A stretch of DNA of 14,219 nucleotides from Bacillota bacterium (GCA_017577895.1 PKQY01000048.1:1-14219); one strand, 5' to 3'. Positions 7,316 to 12,926 are shown, counted from the stretch's first letter. The notes: a model not told the origin generated them from the sequence alone. Numbers and translations are program-made.

Positions 7316-8481
7316 TGTGGCGAACCATCGTGGAACAAGCCCGGCAGTGTTCCGGTTGGACCGACTATTACCGCCGTTTCGGCATCGACTTGGCGGCTGT
7401 GACAACAGAAGCGGATTTTGCCCGCCTGCCCGTCCTGAAAAAGAGCGACTTGCCCCAGCTGCAAAAAGAGAGGCCGCCCTTCGGTCAGCTGGTTGTCGCC
7501 AATCGGGTCATGCGAATTTTTGTCTCTCCCGGGCCCATCTACGATCCGCAAGGGCCCGGCGAGGATTTCTGGCACTTTGCGCCGCTGTTGCGCCGGATCG
7601 GGGTCGGTCCGGATGACATTGTTCAAAACACGTTCAGTTACCATCTGTCGCCGGCCGGTTTCATGTTTGACGCGGCGGCTTTGGCCGTCGGGGCCAAAGT
7701 CGTGCCGGCGGGAGTGGGCAATACGGCGGTGCAGATTGAAGTGATGCGGGACTTGCAAGTGACGACGTATGCCGGCACTCCCAGTTTTTTGCTCATTTTG
7801 CTCAAGGCGGCGGAAGAAAAAGGGTGGCGCGTCGGTCACGAGCTGGCGTTGCAAAAAGCGGTGTTCACGGCTGACAAAGTGACGGACGAAATGGATCGGT
7901 TTTTCCGGGAGAGAGGCATTGCCTACATCGACGCCTATGGCACGGCCGAGTTGGGCTGTGTCGCCTACCGGCTGCCGGGTGAGGAAGGGTACACGCTGAT
8001 GGACGACGTCTACGTGCAGATTTGCAATCCTGAAAGCGGCGAGGAGGTGCCGGATTCCGAGATAGGAGAACTGGTCATCAGCCGCGTCTCGGACGTGTAT
8101 CCGTTGATTCGGCTCGGCACCGGCGATTTGTCCCGCTGGGTGGAGCGGGGCCGGCGCATCGCCGGCGTGTTGGGACGGGTGGGCGACAGCTATAAAGTGA
8201 AAGGCATGTTCGTCTACGCCCACCAGTTGCGGGAAGCCATGGCCCAAATTCCGGAAGTGGCCTATTTTCAGGCGGTCATCACCCATGAACAAGGACAAGA
8301 TCAGTTGACCGTCCATGTGGAATTGCGGGAACCGGGAACGGTCAGCGACGCCGTGTTGGCCGACTGGACGGAACGGGTCCAAAACGTCATCCGGGTCAAG
8401 CCCCTGTGGCGCATTGTTCCTGCGGGCTCCATTTCCCGGGAAGAAAAACAATTGGTCGATGCGCGGGGCGGGGTGTTGTGA
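7315..8481 (+). CDS. PaaK-like adenylate-forming enzyme (phenylacetate-CoA ligase family)
   Basis: A 388-residue protein resembling phenylacetate-CoA ligase (COG1541), slightly shorter than PaaK at about 430. Visible motifs are YAGTPSFLL (mid-protein), YGTAE (208-212), TGD (269-271) and VGDSYKVKGMFVYAHQL, which corresponds to the GR-x-x-D-x-x-K-x-x-G hinge of PaaK. The usual Ser/Thr/Gly-rich P-loop (SSGTTGKP) is not seen; the equivalent place appears to hold SPGPIYDPQG (71-80). ATG 7315 overlaps the livF stop, with AGGTGG at 7301-7306; GTG 7303 is an alternative start. As the last gene of the operon it probably activates or handles the imported acid together with the first ligase. With an altered P-loop it may instead act as a specialised or partner enzyme (inference). 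Confidence 0.75.
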   Translation: MWRTIVEQARQCSGWTDYYRRFGIDLAAVTTEADFARLPVLKKSDLPQLQKERPPFGQLVVANRVMRIFVSPGPIYDPQGPGEDFWHFAPLLRRIGVGPDDIVQNTFSYHLSPAGFMFDAAALAVGAKVVPAGVGNTAVQIEVMRDLQVTTYAGTPSFLLILLKAAEEKGWRVGHELALQKAVFTADKVTDEMDRFFRERGIAYIDAYGTAELGCVAYRLPGEEGYTLMDDVYVQICNPESGEEVPDSEIGELVISRVSDVYPLIRLGTGDLSRWVERGRRIAGVLGRVGDSYKVKGMFVYAHQLREAMAQIPEVAYFQAVITHEQGQDQLTVHVELREPGTVSDAVLADWTERVQNVIRVKPLWRIVPAGSISREEKQLVDARGGVL

Positions 8482-8553
8482 TCGAAGAAGTCGTCGACCA
8501 CCACGGCATACCGTCAGTACACCGTCACACGTAAAAAGAAAGTGATTCCGATG

Positions 8554-8589
8554 AGCTGTTCCGAAAAAGCCGGAACAGCTTTTTCTTTT
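8554..8589 (+). terminator. Intrinsic terminator of the liv-type operon
   Basis: Perfect 10-bp arms AGCTGTTCCG (8554-8563) and CGGAACAGCT (8571-8580) with a 7-nt loop are followed by TTTTCTTTT. It closes the operon 70 bp after the PaaK-like gene. Confidence 0.9.
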
Positions 8590-8617
8590 CAACATCGAAA
8601 ATTGTTGTCGAAACCGG

Positions 8618-8646
8618 TTGGCGAAATGGAAAGCCGGTTGTATAAT
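8618..8646 (+). promoter_or_regulatory. Promoter of the ECF S-component gene
   Basis: TTGGCG (8618-8623), 17 bp, then a perfect TATAAT (8641-8646). The heptamer CCGGTTG occurs twice, 20 bp apart (8614-8620 and 8634-8640), overlapping the -35 box and the end of the spacer, which could be a repressor or activator contact. The leader to the start codon is about 75 nt. Confidence 0.7.
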
Positions 8647-8658
8647 GGGGATATCCAA

Positions 8659-8697
8659 TGACAAGACAACAGTCATTACAAATGTAACGATGTTGTC
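8659..8697 (+). promoter_or_regulatory. Nested inverted repeats in the ECF S-component leader
   Basis: GACAACA (8665-8671) and TGTTGTC (8691-8697) enclose TTACA-AA-TGTAA (8676-8687); TGAC/GTCA (8659-8662 and 8672-8675) overlaps the left side. The element begins about 13 bp behind the -10 box, where a repressor would block transcription. A vitamin-responsive repressor such as NiaR is one idea, but I do not recognise its consensus with certainty. The leader is too short and lacks the known cores for a TPP or FMN riboswitch. Confidence 0.4.
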
Positions 8698-8726
8698 AAC
8701 CGTTCGATGCAGAAAGGGGGGATAAG

Positions 8727-9209
8727 ATGAAAACCCGTGAACTGGTTTTGACGGCCATTTTCATCGCTCTATCGTTAATCATTCCCATTTACTTCGGTTT
8801 TTTAAAAGTGTACATTCCTCCATTTTCCGCCACCATCGCTTCCCACGTGCCGGTCATGTTGGCCGTCTTTGTCAGTCCCGTGTCGGCCATGTTGGTGGGT
8901 GTCGGTTCGACCGTCGGTTTTTGGTTGACCATGGGGCCGGTTATTGCCGCTCGGGCGGCAACGCACATCGTGTTTGGCGGCCTGGGCGCCTGGTTGTTCC
9001 GCCGAGGGGTTAAACCGTGGCAGGCGTTGTTGGCCATGTTGCCGGTCCACGCTTTGTTAGAATCGCTTATCGTGTTGCCTTTCGGCTTTTCGCTGTATGA
9101 AGGGTTTGTTGTCGTCGGGATTGGCACGGCCCTCCACCATTTGGTCGATATGGCCATCACGTTGGCGTTGCTCAAACCGCTGCGCAGCACGTTGGGCATC
9201 AGCCGTTAA
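8727..9209 (+). CDS. ECF transporter substrate-binding (S) component
   Basis: A 160-residue integral membrane protein of about six helices. The N-terminal MKTRELVLTAIFIALSLIIP has the T-R-E-L-x-x-x-A-x-x-x-A-L pattern by which S components contact the shared EcfT subunit. Charged residues are few and the length is normal for this group. S components capture a vitamin or metal from outside and use a common EcfA/A'/T energising module, which is not encoded here. The sequence reminds me of niacin-type (NiaX-like) S components, with a conserved SHVPVMLAVFVSPVSAMLVG stretch, but the substrate is not proven; biotin, folate, queuosine precursors or others remain possible. ATG 8727 has AAAGGGGGG upstream. 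It is transcribed from its own promoter and probably together with the following small gene. Confidence 0.75.
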   Translation: MKTRELVLTAIFIALSLIIPIYFGFLKVYIPPFSATIASHVPVMLAVFVSPVSAMLVGVGSTVGFWLTMGPVIAARAATHIVFGGLGAWLFRRGVKPWQALLAMLPVHALLESLIVLPFGFSLYEGFVVVGIGTALHHLVDMAITLALLKPLRSTLGISR

Positions 9210-9287
9210 TGAGGGAAAAAGCGGTCAACAGCGGTCATCTTCTTTCCCGTTTGTCCATACAGATGATAGGGAATGGAGGTGGCTGCT

Positions 9288-9647
9288 TTGCAACGGTTCG
9301 TTTGGGTGTTGGCCGGCTTGCTCGTCATCGCGGCGGTCATGCTGCTTACGGACTATTATCGGATGTCGCCGTCGCTGACCGATTTGGATGTGGTGACGGC
9401 GGCCGGCGCGGCGTTGGAAGCCGATGTGCCCGAATCGTTTTTGTTCGACGATTACGTCATTGACCGGCGCAAGGTGCGGGTGGGCGACAACGTGTTTCAG
9501 GCGTTGGAGATTCACATGATTTATTTGCATCCAGAGACACAAGAACGGCTGCAATATGTCGTGTATCTCGAGCCGGAAACGGCGGAATTGTTGGGTTACG
9601 GCGCCAAGCGCGTCATCGCTCCACCTGCCCAAGAAAGACAATTGTAA
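9288..9647 (+). CDS. Small membrane-anchored protein of unknown function
   Basis: A 119-residue protein starting at TTG 9288, chosen because GGAGGT (9275-9280) lies seven bases ahead; ATG 9273 in the same frame would need a ribosome binding site that is not there. One N-terminal hydrophobic helix (FVWVLAGLLVIAAVMLLTDYY, about residues 3-23) is followed by an acidic extracytoplasmic domain containing DLDVVTAAGAALEADVP, a YVIDRRKVRVGDNVFQALEIHMIYL strand-rich part and VVYLEPETAELLGYG. The last part slightly recalls PepSY-like repeats, but this is weak. I do not recognise the family. It follows the ECF gene by 78 bp without a terminator and may share its transcript. Confidence 0.6.
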   Translation: MQRFVWVLAGLLVIAAVMLLTDYYRMSPSLTDLDVVTAAGAALEADVPESFLFDDYVIDRRKVRVGDNVFQALEIHMIYLHPETQERLQYVVYLEPETAELLGYGAKRVIAPPAQERQL

Positions 9648-9670
9648 CACGAAAAAAGTGGAACCCAAAA

Positions 9671-9705
9671 AAAAACCCTCGGCGCGGCAATCGCCGAGGG
9701 TTTTT
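9671..9705 (+). terminator. Bidirectional intrinsic terminator between convergent genes
   Basis: Fourteen-base arms AAAAACCCTCGGCG (9671-9684) and CGCCGAGGGTTTTT (9692-9705) with a 7-nt loop. The A-tract on the left and the T-tract on the right let it serve both the plus-strand small gene and the minus-strand coat gene. Confidence 0.9.
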
Positions 9706-9756
9706 CATGTCGAAAGCGTGTTGTCAGGGGAGGCAATCGGTCCGTTTTTGGTCCGT

Positions 9757-10362
9757 TTATTGAAGCGGTTTCCAAGTTTGATTGGCTGCGCCGGCTTGTA
9801 ACGTGTTTTCGTTGCCGGGTTGATAAACGTTGATCATGGTTTGGGTCGTCTGTTGCATCATGGTCGGCACTTGATAATATCCTTTTTGGTTCATGAACGT
9901 CCACGTTTCGTAGGCCATTTCCGCACTGTTTTGCGCCGCTTGCAACAGCATGCTGCGCAGCGTCGGATTGGCGCATTCCAGAGCGGCATGCATGCGCGTC
10001 GTGGCGCTGTTTTTCGCGCTGGAAAGCATGCAAGAAGCGATGTCCCGATCGTCCAACTGTTGCGCCGACGCATTGGGCGCTGCCGGTGCCGGCTGCCGCA
10101 AGCCGTATTTGGGCGTTCCGCCGGTTTGGGCGCGATAGGGGACGGCTTGGCTCCGGCCATGGGTGTGCAGTGCGTTGACCATGTTGTTATATTCGTTGTT
10201 CAAAAAATCCAGTTGCCGGTCCAAGATTTGCCGCAGGCCCGGGTCGACGACGTGTTGTTGGAACAGTTGAAACGTGTTGATGCAATTGATGGTGCCGCAC
10301 AACACCTCGTGCATTTCCATCGTTTCGTGGGCACCGTAATCCGCTGCTGGTTGTTGATTCAA
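9757..10362 (-). CDS. CotF-family spore coat protein
   Basis: A 201-residue protein on the minus strand. The C-terminal half, from DRDIASCMLSSAKNSATT to GYYQVPTM (about residues 105-172), is a typical Coat_F domain: D-x-x-I-x-x-x-x-L-x-x-x-K at the start, then L-R-x-x-x and a Y-x-x-P-T end. The N-terminal half also looks helical (HEVLCGTINCINTFQLFQQHV), consistent with the ferritin-like fold of the family, and a Pro/Ala/Gln-rich linker lies between the halves. The tail is rich in Gln, Asn and Thr. The start at TTG 10362 is chosen because AGGAGG lies eight bases ahead; a longer open frame upstream has no ribosome binding site and crosses the divergent gene's promoter. It is a structural protein of the spore coat and evidence that the organism sporulates. 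Confidence 0.85.
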   Translation of the reverse strand: MNQQPAADYGAHETMEMHEVLCGTINCINTFQLFQQHVVDPGLRQILDRQLDFLNNEYNNMVNALHTHGRSQAVPYRAQTGGTPKYGLRQPAPAAPNASAQQLDDRDIASCMLSSAKNSATTRMHAALECANPTLRSMLLQAAQNSAEMAYETWTFMNQKGYYQVPTMMQQTTQTMINVYQPGNENTLQAGAANQTWKPLQ

Positions 10363-10430
10363 CGCAAGAACCTCCTTTGTCCAACGATGGGTGTTTTCAA
10401 CCAGCCATAGTTTGCACCGTCTCTTGCGCC

Positions 10431-10440
10431 AATATGTATG
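10431..10440 (-). promoter_or_regulatory. Possible sporulation-sigma -10 element of the coat gene
   Basis: On the minus strand this reads CATACATATT, close to the mother-cell -10 consensus (CATACANT for sigma-E; CATA-N3-TA for sigma-K), with one mismatch. No clear -35 element is seen. It lies about 70 bp upstream of the TTG start, a suitable distance. Confidence 0.35.
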
Positions 10441-10460
10441 CTCTGGGATAAAACATTCCG

Positions 10461-10490
10461 TTGGTGCAAGCGGCGGACGGAATGGATAAA
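10461..10490 (+). promoter_or_regulatory. Weak candidate promoter of the Fe-S-carrier-like/yuzB-like/thiE unit
   Basis: TTGGTG (10461-10466), 18 bp, GATAAA (10485-10490). Both boxes are imperfect. The start site would fall around 10497, leaving a leader of only about 15 nt. No TPP riboswitch core is present upstream, although thiE is in the unit. Confidence 0.35.
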
Positions 10491-10510
10491 ATGATAAGGA
10501 AAGGGGATCC

Positions 10511-10846
10511 ATGATGAGATTGACGGAAAATGCCAAACGCGTGTTGCGCCATGTTTGGCACGATGAGCGATTGCCCGAAGAGGCGCTGCGCATCCAAGCG
10601 GCCTCCGGTTGTTGCGGGCTGCAATTTCGCTGGGTGTTGGATGTGCCGCAACCGAACGATGTGCGCCTTCAAATCGATGAAATGGAATTGTTGATCGATC
10701 CGATCACCCGCCCGTATACGGAGCATTTGTTGATCGATTATGCCGAGACGCCCTACGGCGGCCAGTTCATCTTTCGGCAGGACGATGGGCGATCAGAAAA
10801 GTTGGAACAGGATGCGGTGGTACCGGATAAAGAGGGGTTAACGTGA
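10511..10846 (+). CDS. HesB/IscA-type (A-type Fe-S carrier-like) protein lacking the C-terminal cysteines
   Basis: A 111-residue protein (or 110 from ATG 10514) with the Fe-S_biosyn fold pattern: an N-terminal helix, RIQAASGCCGLQFRW (about residues 27-41), corresponding to SGCSG of IscA, then a strand-rich part NDVRLQIDEMELLIDP and LLIDYAETPYGGQFIF. The first cysteine position is present (C34, with C35 beside it). The C-terminal C-G-C pair that IscA, SufA and ErpA use to bind cluster or iron is missing; the chain goes on with an acidic tail. It therefore belongs to the HesB-like branch of uncertain function rather than to a standard carrier. The ribosome binding site is AAGGA/GGGGA just upstream. 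The stop overlaps the next gene (GTGA), so the two are translationally coupled. Confidence 0.75.
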   Translation: MMRLTENAKRVLRHVWHDERLPEEALRIQAASGCCGLQFRWVLDVPQPNDVRLQIDEMELLIDPITRPYTEHLLIDYAETPYGGQFIFRQDDGRSEKLEQDAVVPDKEGLT

Positions 10847-11115
10847 AACCGTTGGTCATCGAAATTTGTGGCAACAATGAACTGAGCTGGGAAGAAGAAT
10901 GGCTGGAGAAAATGCGCAACCTGTGCCGACGATACGGATTTGAGGCCCAGACGATGACCGATGACTGTCACGATCTGTGCACCGAATGTGTCATGTTTCC
11001 GTATCTGATCATTGACCGGCACGTCCTGATGGCCGATTCGGTGGAGCAGTTGTACGAGAAACTGGAAGCTTTTTTGCAACAAAGGCGTCCGACAGCAGGA
11101 GGGGAAGCGACATGA
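10843..11115 (+). CDS. YuzB/DUF1450-like cysteine-rich small protein
   Basis: A 90-residue protein with a thioredoxin-like strand-helix pattern. Cysteines are C9, C28, C42, C46 and C49. The C-x3-C-x2-C cluster followed by an FPYLIIDRHVLMADSVEQLYEKL end closely parallels the C-x3-C-x2-C and F-A-L-V-N-G-x-x-V tail of Bacillus YuzB (DUF1450), whose function is unknown but whose cysteines suggest an Fe-S or metal site. The GTG start overlaps the stop of the preceding gene by four bases, and its own stop overlaps thiE by four, so the three proteins are made from one coupled message. A role in sulfur or Fe-S handling alongside the first gene is inferred from this context only. Confidence 0.65.
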   Translation: MKPLVIEICGNNELSWEEEWLEKMRNLCRRYGFEAQTMTDDCHDLCTECVMFPYLIIDRHVLMADSVEQLYEKLEAFLQQRRPTAGGEAT

Positions 11116-11774
11116 CGGCAGGGGGACGATGGCGCCAACGGTTGGCGGTGTATTTGTGCATGCCCGTCACTGCTGGCAAACAAGGGCGGGATGCGCTGGC
11201 CATCGCCCGGGCGGCCATTGCCGGCGGCGTGACCGCCATTCAATTGCGGGACAAGGAAAGCCCGCTGCCCGACGTGCTGGCGGTCGGCCGACAAATCCGT
11301 CAACTGTGCCGGGAGGCCGGTGTGTTGTTTTTCGTCAACGATCGGGTGGACGTGGCCCTGTTGCTGGACGCCGATGGCGTCCATGTGGGACAAGAAGATC
11401 TGCCGGTGCATGAAGCGCGCCGGTTGCTGGGGCCGGGAAAAGTGATTGGAGCATCGGCCGGATCTTTGGACGAAGCGGAGCGTTCCATCGTCCAAGGGGC
11501 CGATTATTTGGGCGTCGGCCCCATTTTTGCCACGGCCAGCAAAGCCGATGCCGGTGAACCCGTCGGGCCCGGTTTGATCCGGGACATGCGGGCGCGCTGG
11601 GACATTCCGCTGGTGGGCATCGGCGGCATCAAGGCCGACAACGCTTCCCTTGTCATGGATGCCGGGGCCGACGGCGTAGCGGTGATTTCAGCCATTTTTG
11701 ACGCCGATGACCCGCAACAGGCGGCTGCCCGCTTGCGGGAGGCGACGGAGAAGTCGGCGCAGGCTGGCTGTTAG
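11112..11774 (+). CDS. thiE: Thiamine phosphate synthase
   Basis: A 220-residue TIM-barrel enzyme that joins HMP-pyrophosphate and the thiazole phosphate to make thiamine phosphate. Family motifs appear in order: QLRDK (44-48), FFVNDRVDVALLLDADGVHVGQEDLP, GASAGSLDEAERS, GADYLGVGPIFATASKADAG, PLVGIGGI and GVAVISAIF. Length and motif order are complete. AGGAGGGG (11097-11104) lies seven bases before ATG 11112, within the end of the preceding gene. No thiM, thiD or thiazole-synthesis gene is in the window, so thiE here is separated from the rest of its pathway. No terminator is visible directly downstream; the next gene has its own promoter. Confidence 0.92.
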   Translation: MTAGGRWRQRLAVYLCMPVTAGKQGRDALAIARAAIAGGVTAIQLRDKESPLPDVLAVGRQIRQLCREAGVLFFVNDRVDVALLLDADGVHVGQEDLPVHEARRLLGPGKVIGASAGSLDEAERSIVQGADYLGVGPIFATASKADAGEPVGPGLIRDMRARWDIPLVGIGGIKADNASLVMDAGADGVAVISAIFDADDPQQAAARLREATEKSAQAGC

Positions 11775-11784
11775 CGCACTGTTC

Positions 11785-11814
11785 GTGGCAGAGAAAGGTC
11801 CGGCGTGCTATAAT
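11785..11814 (+). promoter_or_regulatory. Extended -10 promoter of the HxlR-type gene
   Basis: A perfect TATAAT (11809-11814) preceded by TGC (11806-11808, extended -10), with a weak -35 box GTGGCA (11785-11790) 18 bp upstream. The leader to the chosen start is about 85 nt. Confidence 0.65.
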
Positions 11815-11903
11815 ACTTCACGAATTCAACGAATGCGACTGTCGGAAGGCGAAAGAGTAGAAAGAGATGGCTGACCATGAAGGGCGAAAGGAAGGAAAAC
11901 CGC

Positions 11904-12233
11904 GTGAAAGCCGTTGAGAAGGAAACAACATGCCCGATTGAGCGCACGTTGAATGTCATCGGCGGGAAATGGGTCATCCTTATCATCCGGGAACTGATCC
12001 AAGGGAAAAAACGATTTTCGGAGCTGGAAAATGAACTGGGTGCCAGCTCGAAAATGATCAGTCTTCGCTTGAAAGAGTTGGAGAAAAATGGCATCGTGCG
12101 GCGAACGGTCATTCCCGACGTGCCGCCGAAAGTGGAATATACATTGACGGAAAAAGGAGAAAGCCTGAACAAAGTGTTGGATGCCATGGCCGAGTGGGGA
12201 CGGAAATACGGTTCGGATGAGACGACTTCCTGA
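11904..12233 (+). CDS. HxlR-family transcriptional regulator
   Basis: A 109-residue winged-helix DNA-binding protein. It has the HxlR order: CPIERTLNVIGGKWVILIIREL (about residues 10-31, with the conserved N-terminal cysteine used for redox or electrophile sensing in YodB and HypR), RFSELENELGASSKMISLRLKELEKNGIV (recognition helix), and VEYTLTEKGESLNKVLDAMAEWG (wing and dimer helix). The GTG 11904 start is chosen because AAGGA is seven bases upstream and 109 residues is the family's usual size; ATG 11877 in frame has only a poor ribosome binding site. Members usually act on themselves or on adjacent detoxification or quinone genes. The target here is not evident, since a terminator separates it from the sulfur genes downstream. 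Confidence 0.88.
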   Translation: MKAVEKETTCPIERTLNVIGGKWVILIIRELIQGKKRFSELENELGASSKMISLRLKELEKNGIVRRTVIPDVPPKVEYTLTEKGESLNKVLDAMAEWGRKYGSDETTS

Positions 12234-12289
12234 AACGACTTCTGGAGACGACGGACTGACCCGACTCCCGAGCACCGAGAAGCCGGTGA

Positions 12290-12323
12290 GCCGCCTGCAC
12301 GTGCATGCAGGCGGCATTTTTTT
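12290..12323 (+). terminator. Intrinsic terminator after the HxlR-type gene
   Basis: Arms GCCGCCTGCA (12290-12299) and TGCAGGCGGC (12306-12315), 6-nt loop, then A and seven T. The loop and inner stem include the self-complementary stretch TGCACGTGCA. Confidence 0.92.
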
Positions 12324-12348
12324 GTCCATTTTTGTCCTTTTTTGTCCA
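12319..12348 (+). repeat. Three tandem 10-bp repeats TTTTTGTCC(A/T)
   Basis: TTTTTGTCCA, TTTTTGTCCT and TTTTTGTCCA stand head to tail with an exact 10-bp period, close to one helical turn. They begin within the terminator T-tract and end 16 bp before the yezD -35 box. They could be an array of protein contacts on one DNA face, or slippage repeats. Confidence 0.7.
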
Positions 12349-12364
12349 TGACTCATAAACATAC

Positions 12365-12393
12365 TTGATAAATTGGTTTAATATGAATAAAAT
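12365..12393 (+). promoter_or_regulatory. Promoter of yezD
   Basis: TTGATA (12365-12370), 17 bp, TAAAAT (12388-12393): five of six matches in each box. The spacer holds TTGGTTTAATATG (12373-12385), which also occurs, inverted and with two differences, over the ssuE -10 box. The leader is about 80 nt. Confidence 0.7.
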
Positions 12394-12479
12394 GGGTGAC
12401 AAACCGAAATGCCGTGCCAAAAGCGTGTCCCCCGCAGAGGTCGAATCAGGAACGCATCGACGGATGGGAGGCGAGGCGA

Positions 12480-12671
12480 TTGAAAGAGAAAACCATCGAT
12501 CCCGAATGGATCGAGCGGATCATCCGTTCCTTGGAGGGGTTGGAATACGGGTCGGTGCAAATCATCGTCCATGATTCCCGCATCACGCAAATCGAGCGGT
12601 TGGAGAAATTCCGATACCCGTTGGAGAAAAAGACGATAAACGGCCGGGAGGTGAATCAAAAAGCCCCTTGA
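12480..12671 (+). CDS. yezD: YezD-family (DUF2292) small protein
   Basis: A 63-residue soluble protein. The core IDPEWIERIIRSLEGL, then YGSVQIIVHDSRITQIERLEKFR (residues about 6-50), is the DUF2292 pattern, in which a helix precedes a YGS-x-x-I-x-x-x-x-x-x-x-x-Q-I-E-R strand pair. The tail is short and basic. TTG 12480 is taken as the start because GGGAGG (12466-12471) lies eight bases upstream and the homology begins right after; an in-frame ATG at 12396 lies at the expected transcription start and has no ribosome binding site. The function is unknown. From memory, such genes often stand beside sulfur-assimilation genes in Bacilli, which fits ssuE and ssuD next door. Confidence 0.75.
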   Translation: MKEKTIDPEWIERIIRSLEGLEYGSVQIIVHDSRITQIERLEKFRYPLEKKTINGREVNQKAP

Positions 12672-12725
12672 GGGAAAAGGCCATGAGGGAAAATTCCATC
12701 ATATCGCCGATCGGACCACCGAAGG

Positions 12726-12769
12726 CTCCTTTGTCCCGTTGCTGAACAACGCGGATAAAGGAGTTTTTT
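12726..12769 (+). terminator. Intrinsic terminator after yezD
   Basis: Outer arms CTCCTTTGTCC (12726-12736) and GGATAAAGGAG (12753-12763, one G-U pair) and inner arms CGTTG/CAACG, with one bulged C, give about 16 bp; six T follow (12764-12769). No T-box core is present ahead of it. Confidence 0.9.
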
Positions 12770-12789
12770 GCATTTGTCGATGGAAAGGG

Positions 12790-12818
12790 TTGACGCCGAT
12801 TCCTTCCCCGCATATAAT
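12790..12818 (+). promoter_or_regulatory. Promoter of ssuE-ssuD
   Basis: TTGACG (12790-12795), 17 bp, perfect TATAAT (12813-12818). The segment CATATAATACCAA (12811-12823) is the inverse of a 13-bp motif in the yezD promoter, with 11 of 13 bases agreeing. The start site is expected near 12825, giving a leader of about 105 nt. Confidence 0.85.
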
Positions 12819-12842
12819 ACCAACTAAGAAAATAAGAAATAT

Positions 12843-12926
12843 ATGAATGCCGACCATACCAATGGAGGCCCCGATGAACCAGCTGTCGTGCTGGCATCGG
12901 GGCTTCCTTGTTTTGAAAGGGGGTGA
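12843..12926 (+). CDS. Possible 27-codon leader reading frame before ssuE
   Basis: ATG 12843 opens a 27-codon frame whose TGA (12924-12926) lies on the ssuE ribosome binding site and four bases before its ATG. The frame crosses the whole leader hairpin, and its Cys codon TGT (12909-12911) is fifth from the end, just behind the hairpin. The ribosome binding site in front (AAGAAA-type) is poor. A second ATG at 12847, in frame with ssuE, would give a 28-residue extension of the enzyme. Either could be chance. Confidence 0.2.
   Translation: MNADHTNGGPDEPAVVLASGLPCFERG
12864..12914 (+). promoter_or_regulatory. Large terminator-like hairpin in the ssuE leader
   Basis: GGAGGCCCCGATG (12864-12876) pairs with CATCGGGGCTTCC (12895-12907), with one G-U pair. 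Above it, after two unpaired A, CCAGC (12879-12883) pairs with GCTGG (12890-12894) around a 6-nt loop. TTGTTTT follows (12908-12914), then the ssuE ribosome binding site. It resembles an attenuator between promoter and gene. The CCCC of the left arm could alternatively pair with the AGGGGG ribosome binding site (12918-12923). Confidence 0.65.

Noticed and set aside
7285..8676. A 463-codon open frame on the minus strand across the PaaK-like gene.
   Set aside because: It is a mirror of a motif-bearing plus-strand gene and would run through the strong terminator at 8554-8589; its composition (His-, Arg-, Gln-rich) is typical of shadow frames.
9820..10410. A 196-codon plus-strand frame opposite the coat gene.
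   Set aside because: It is antisense to a recognisable Coat_F protein, with no family motif and no ribosome binding site.
10440..10510. TPP riboswitch ahead of the thiE unit.
   Set aside because: The conserved CTGAGA and ACCTGATC-type cores are absent, and the leader of the candidate promoter is too short.
10363..10593. Longer N-terminus of the coat protein on the minus strand.
   Set aside because: It has no ribosome binding site, overlaps the divergent gene and its control region, and AGGAGG directly precedes TTG 10362.
12319..12348. CRISPR-like array.
   Set aside because: The units are only 10 bp long, have no spacers and number three.
12672..12769. T-box or SAM riboswitch before ssuE.
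   Set aside because: The T-box core (GGTGG-N-ACCGCG) is not present on the plus strand, nor are S-box cores; the hairpin fits a plain terminator for yezD and lies upstream of the ssuE promoter.
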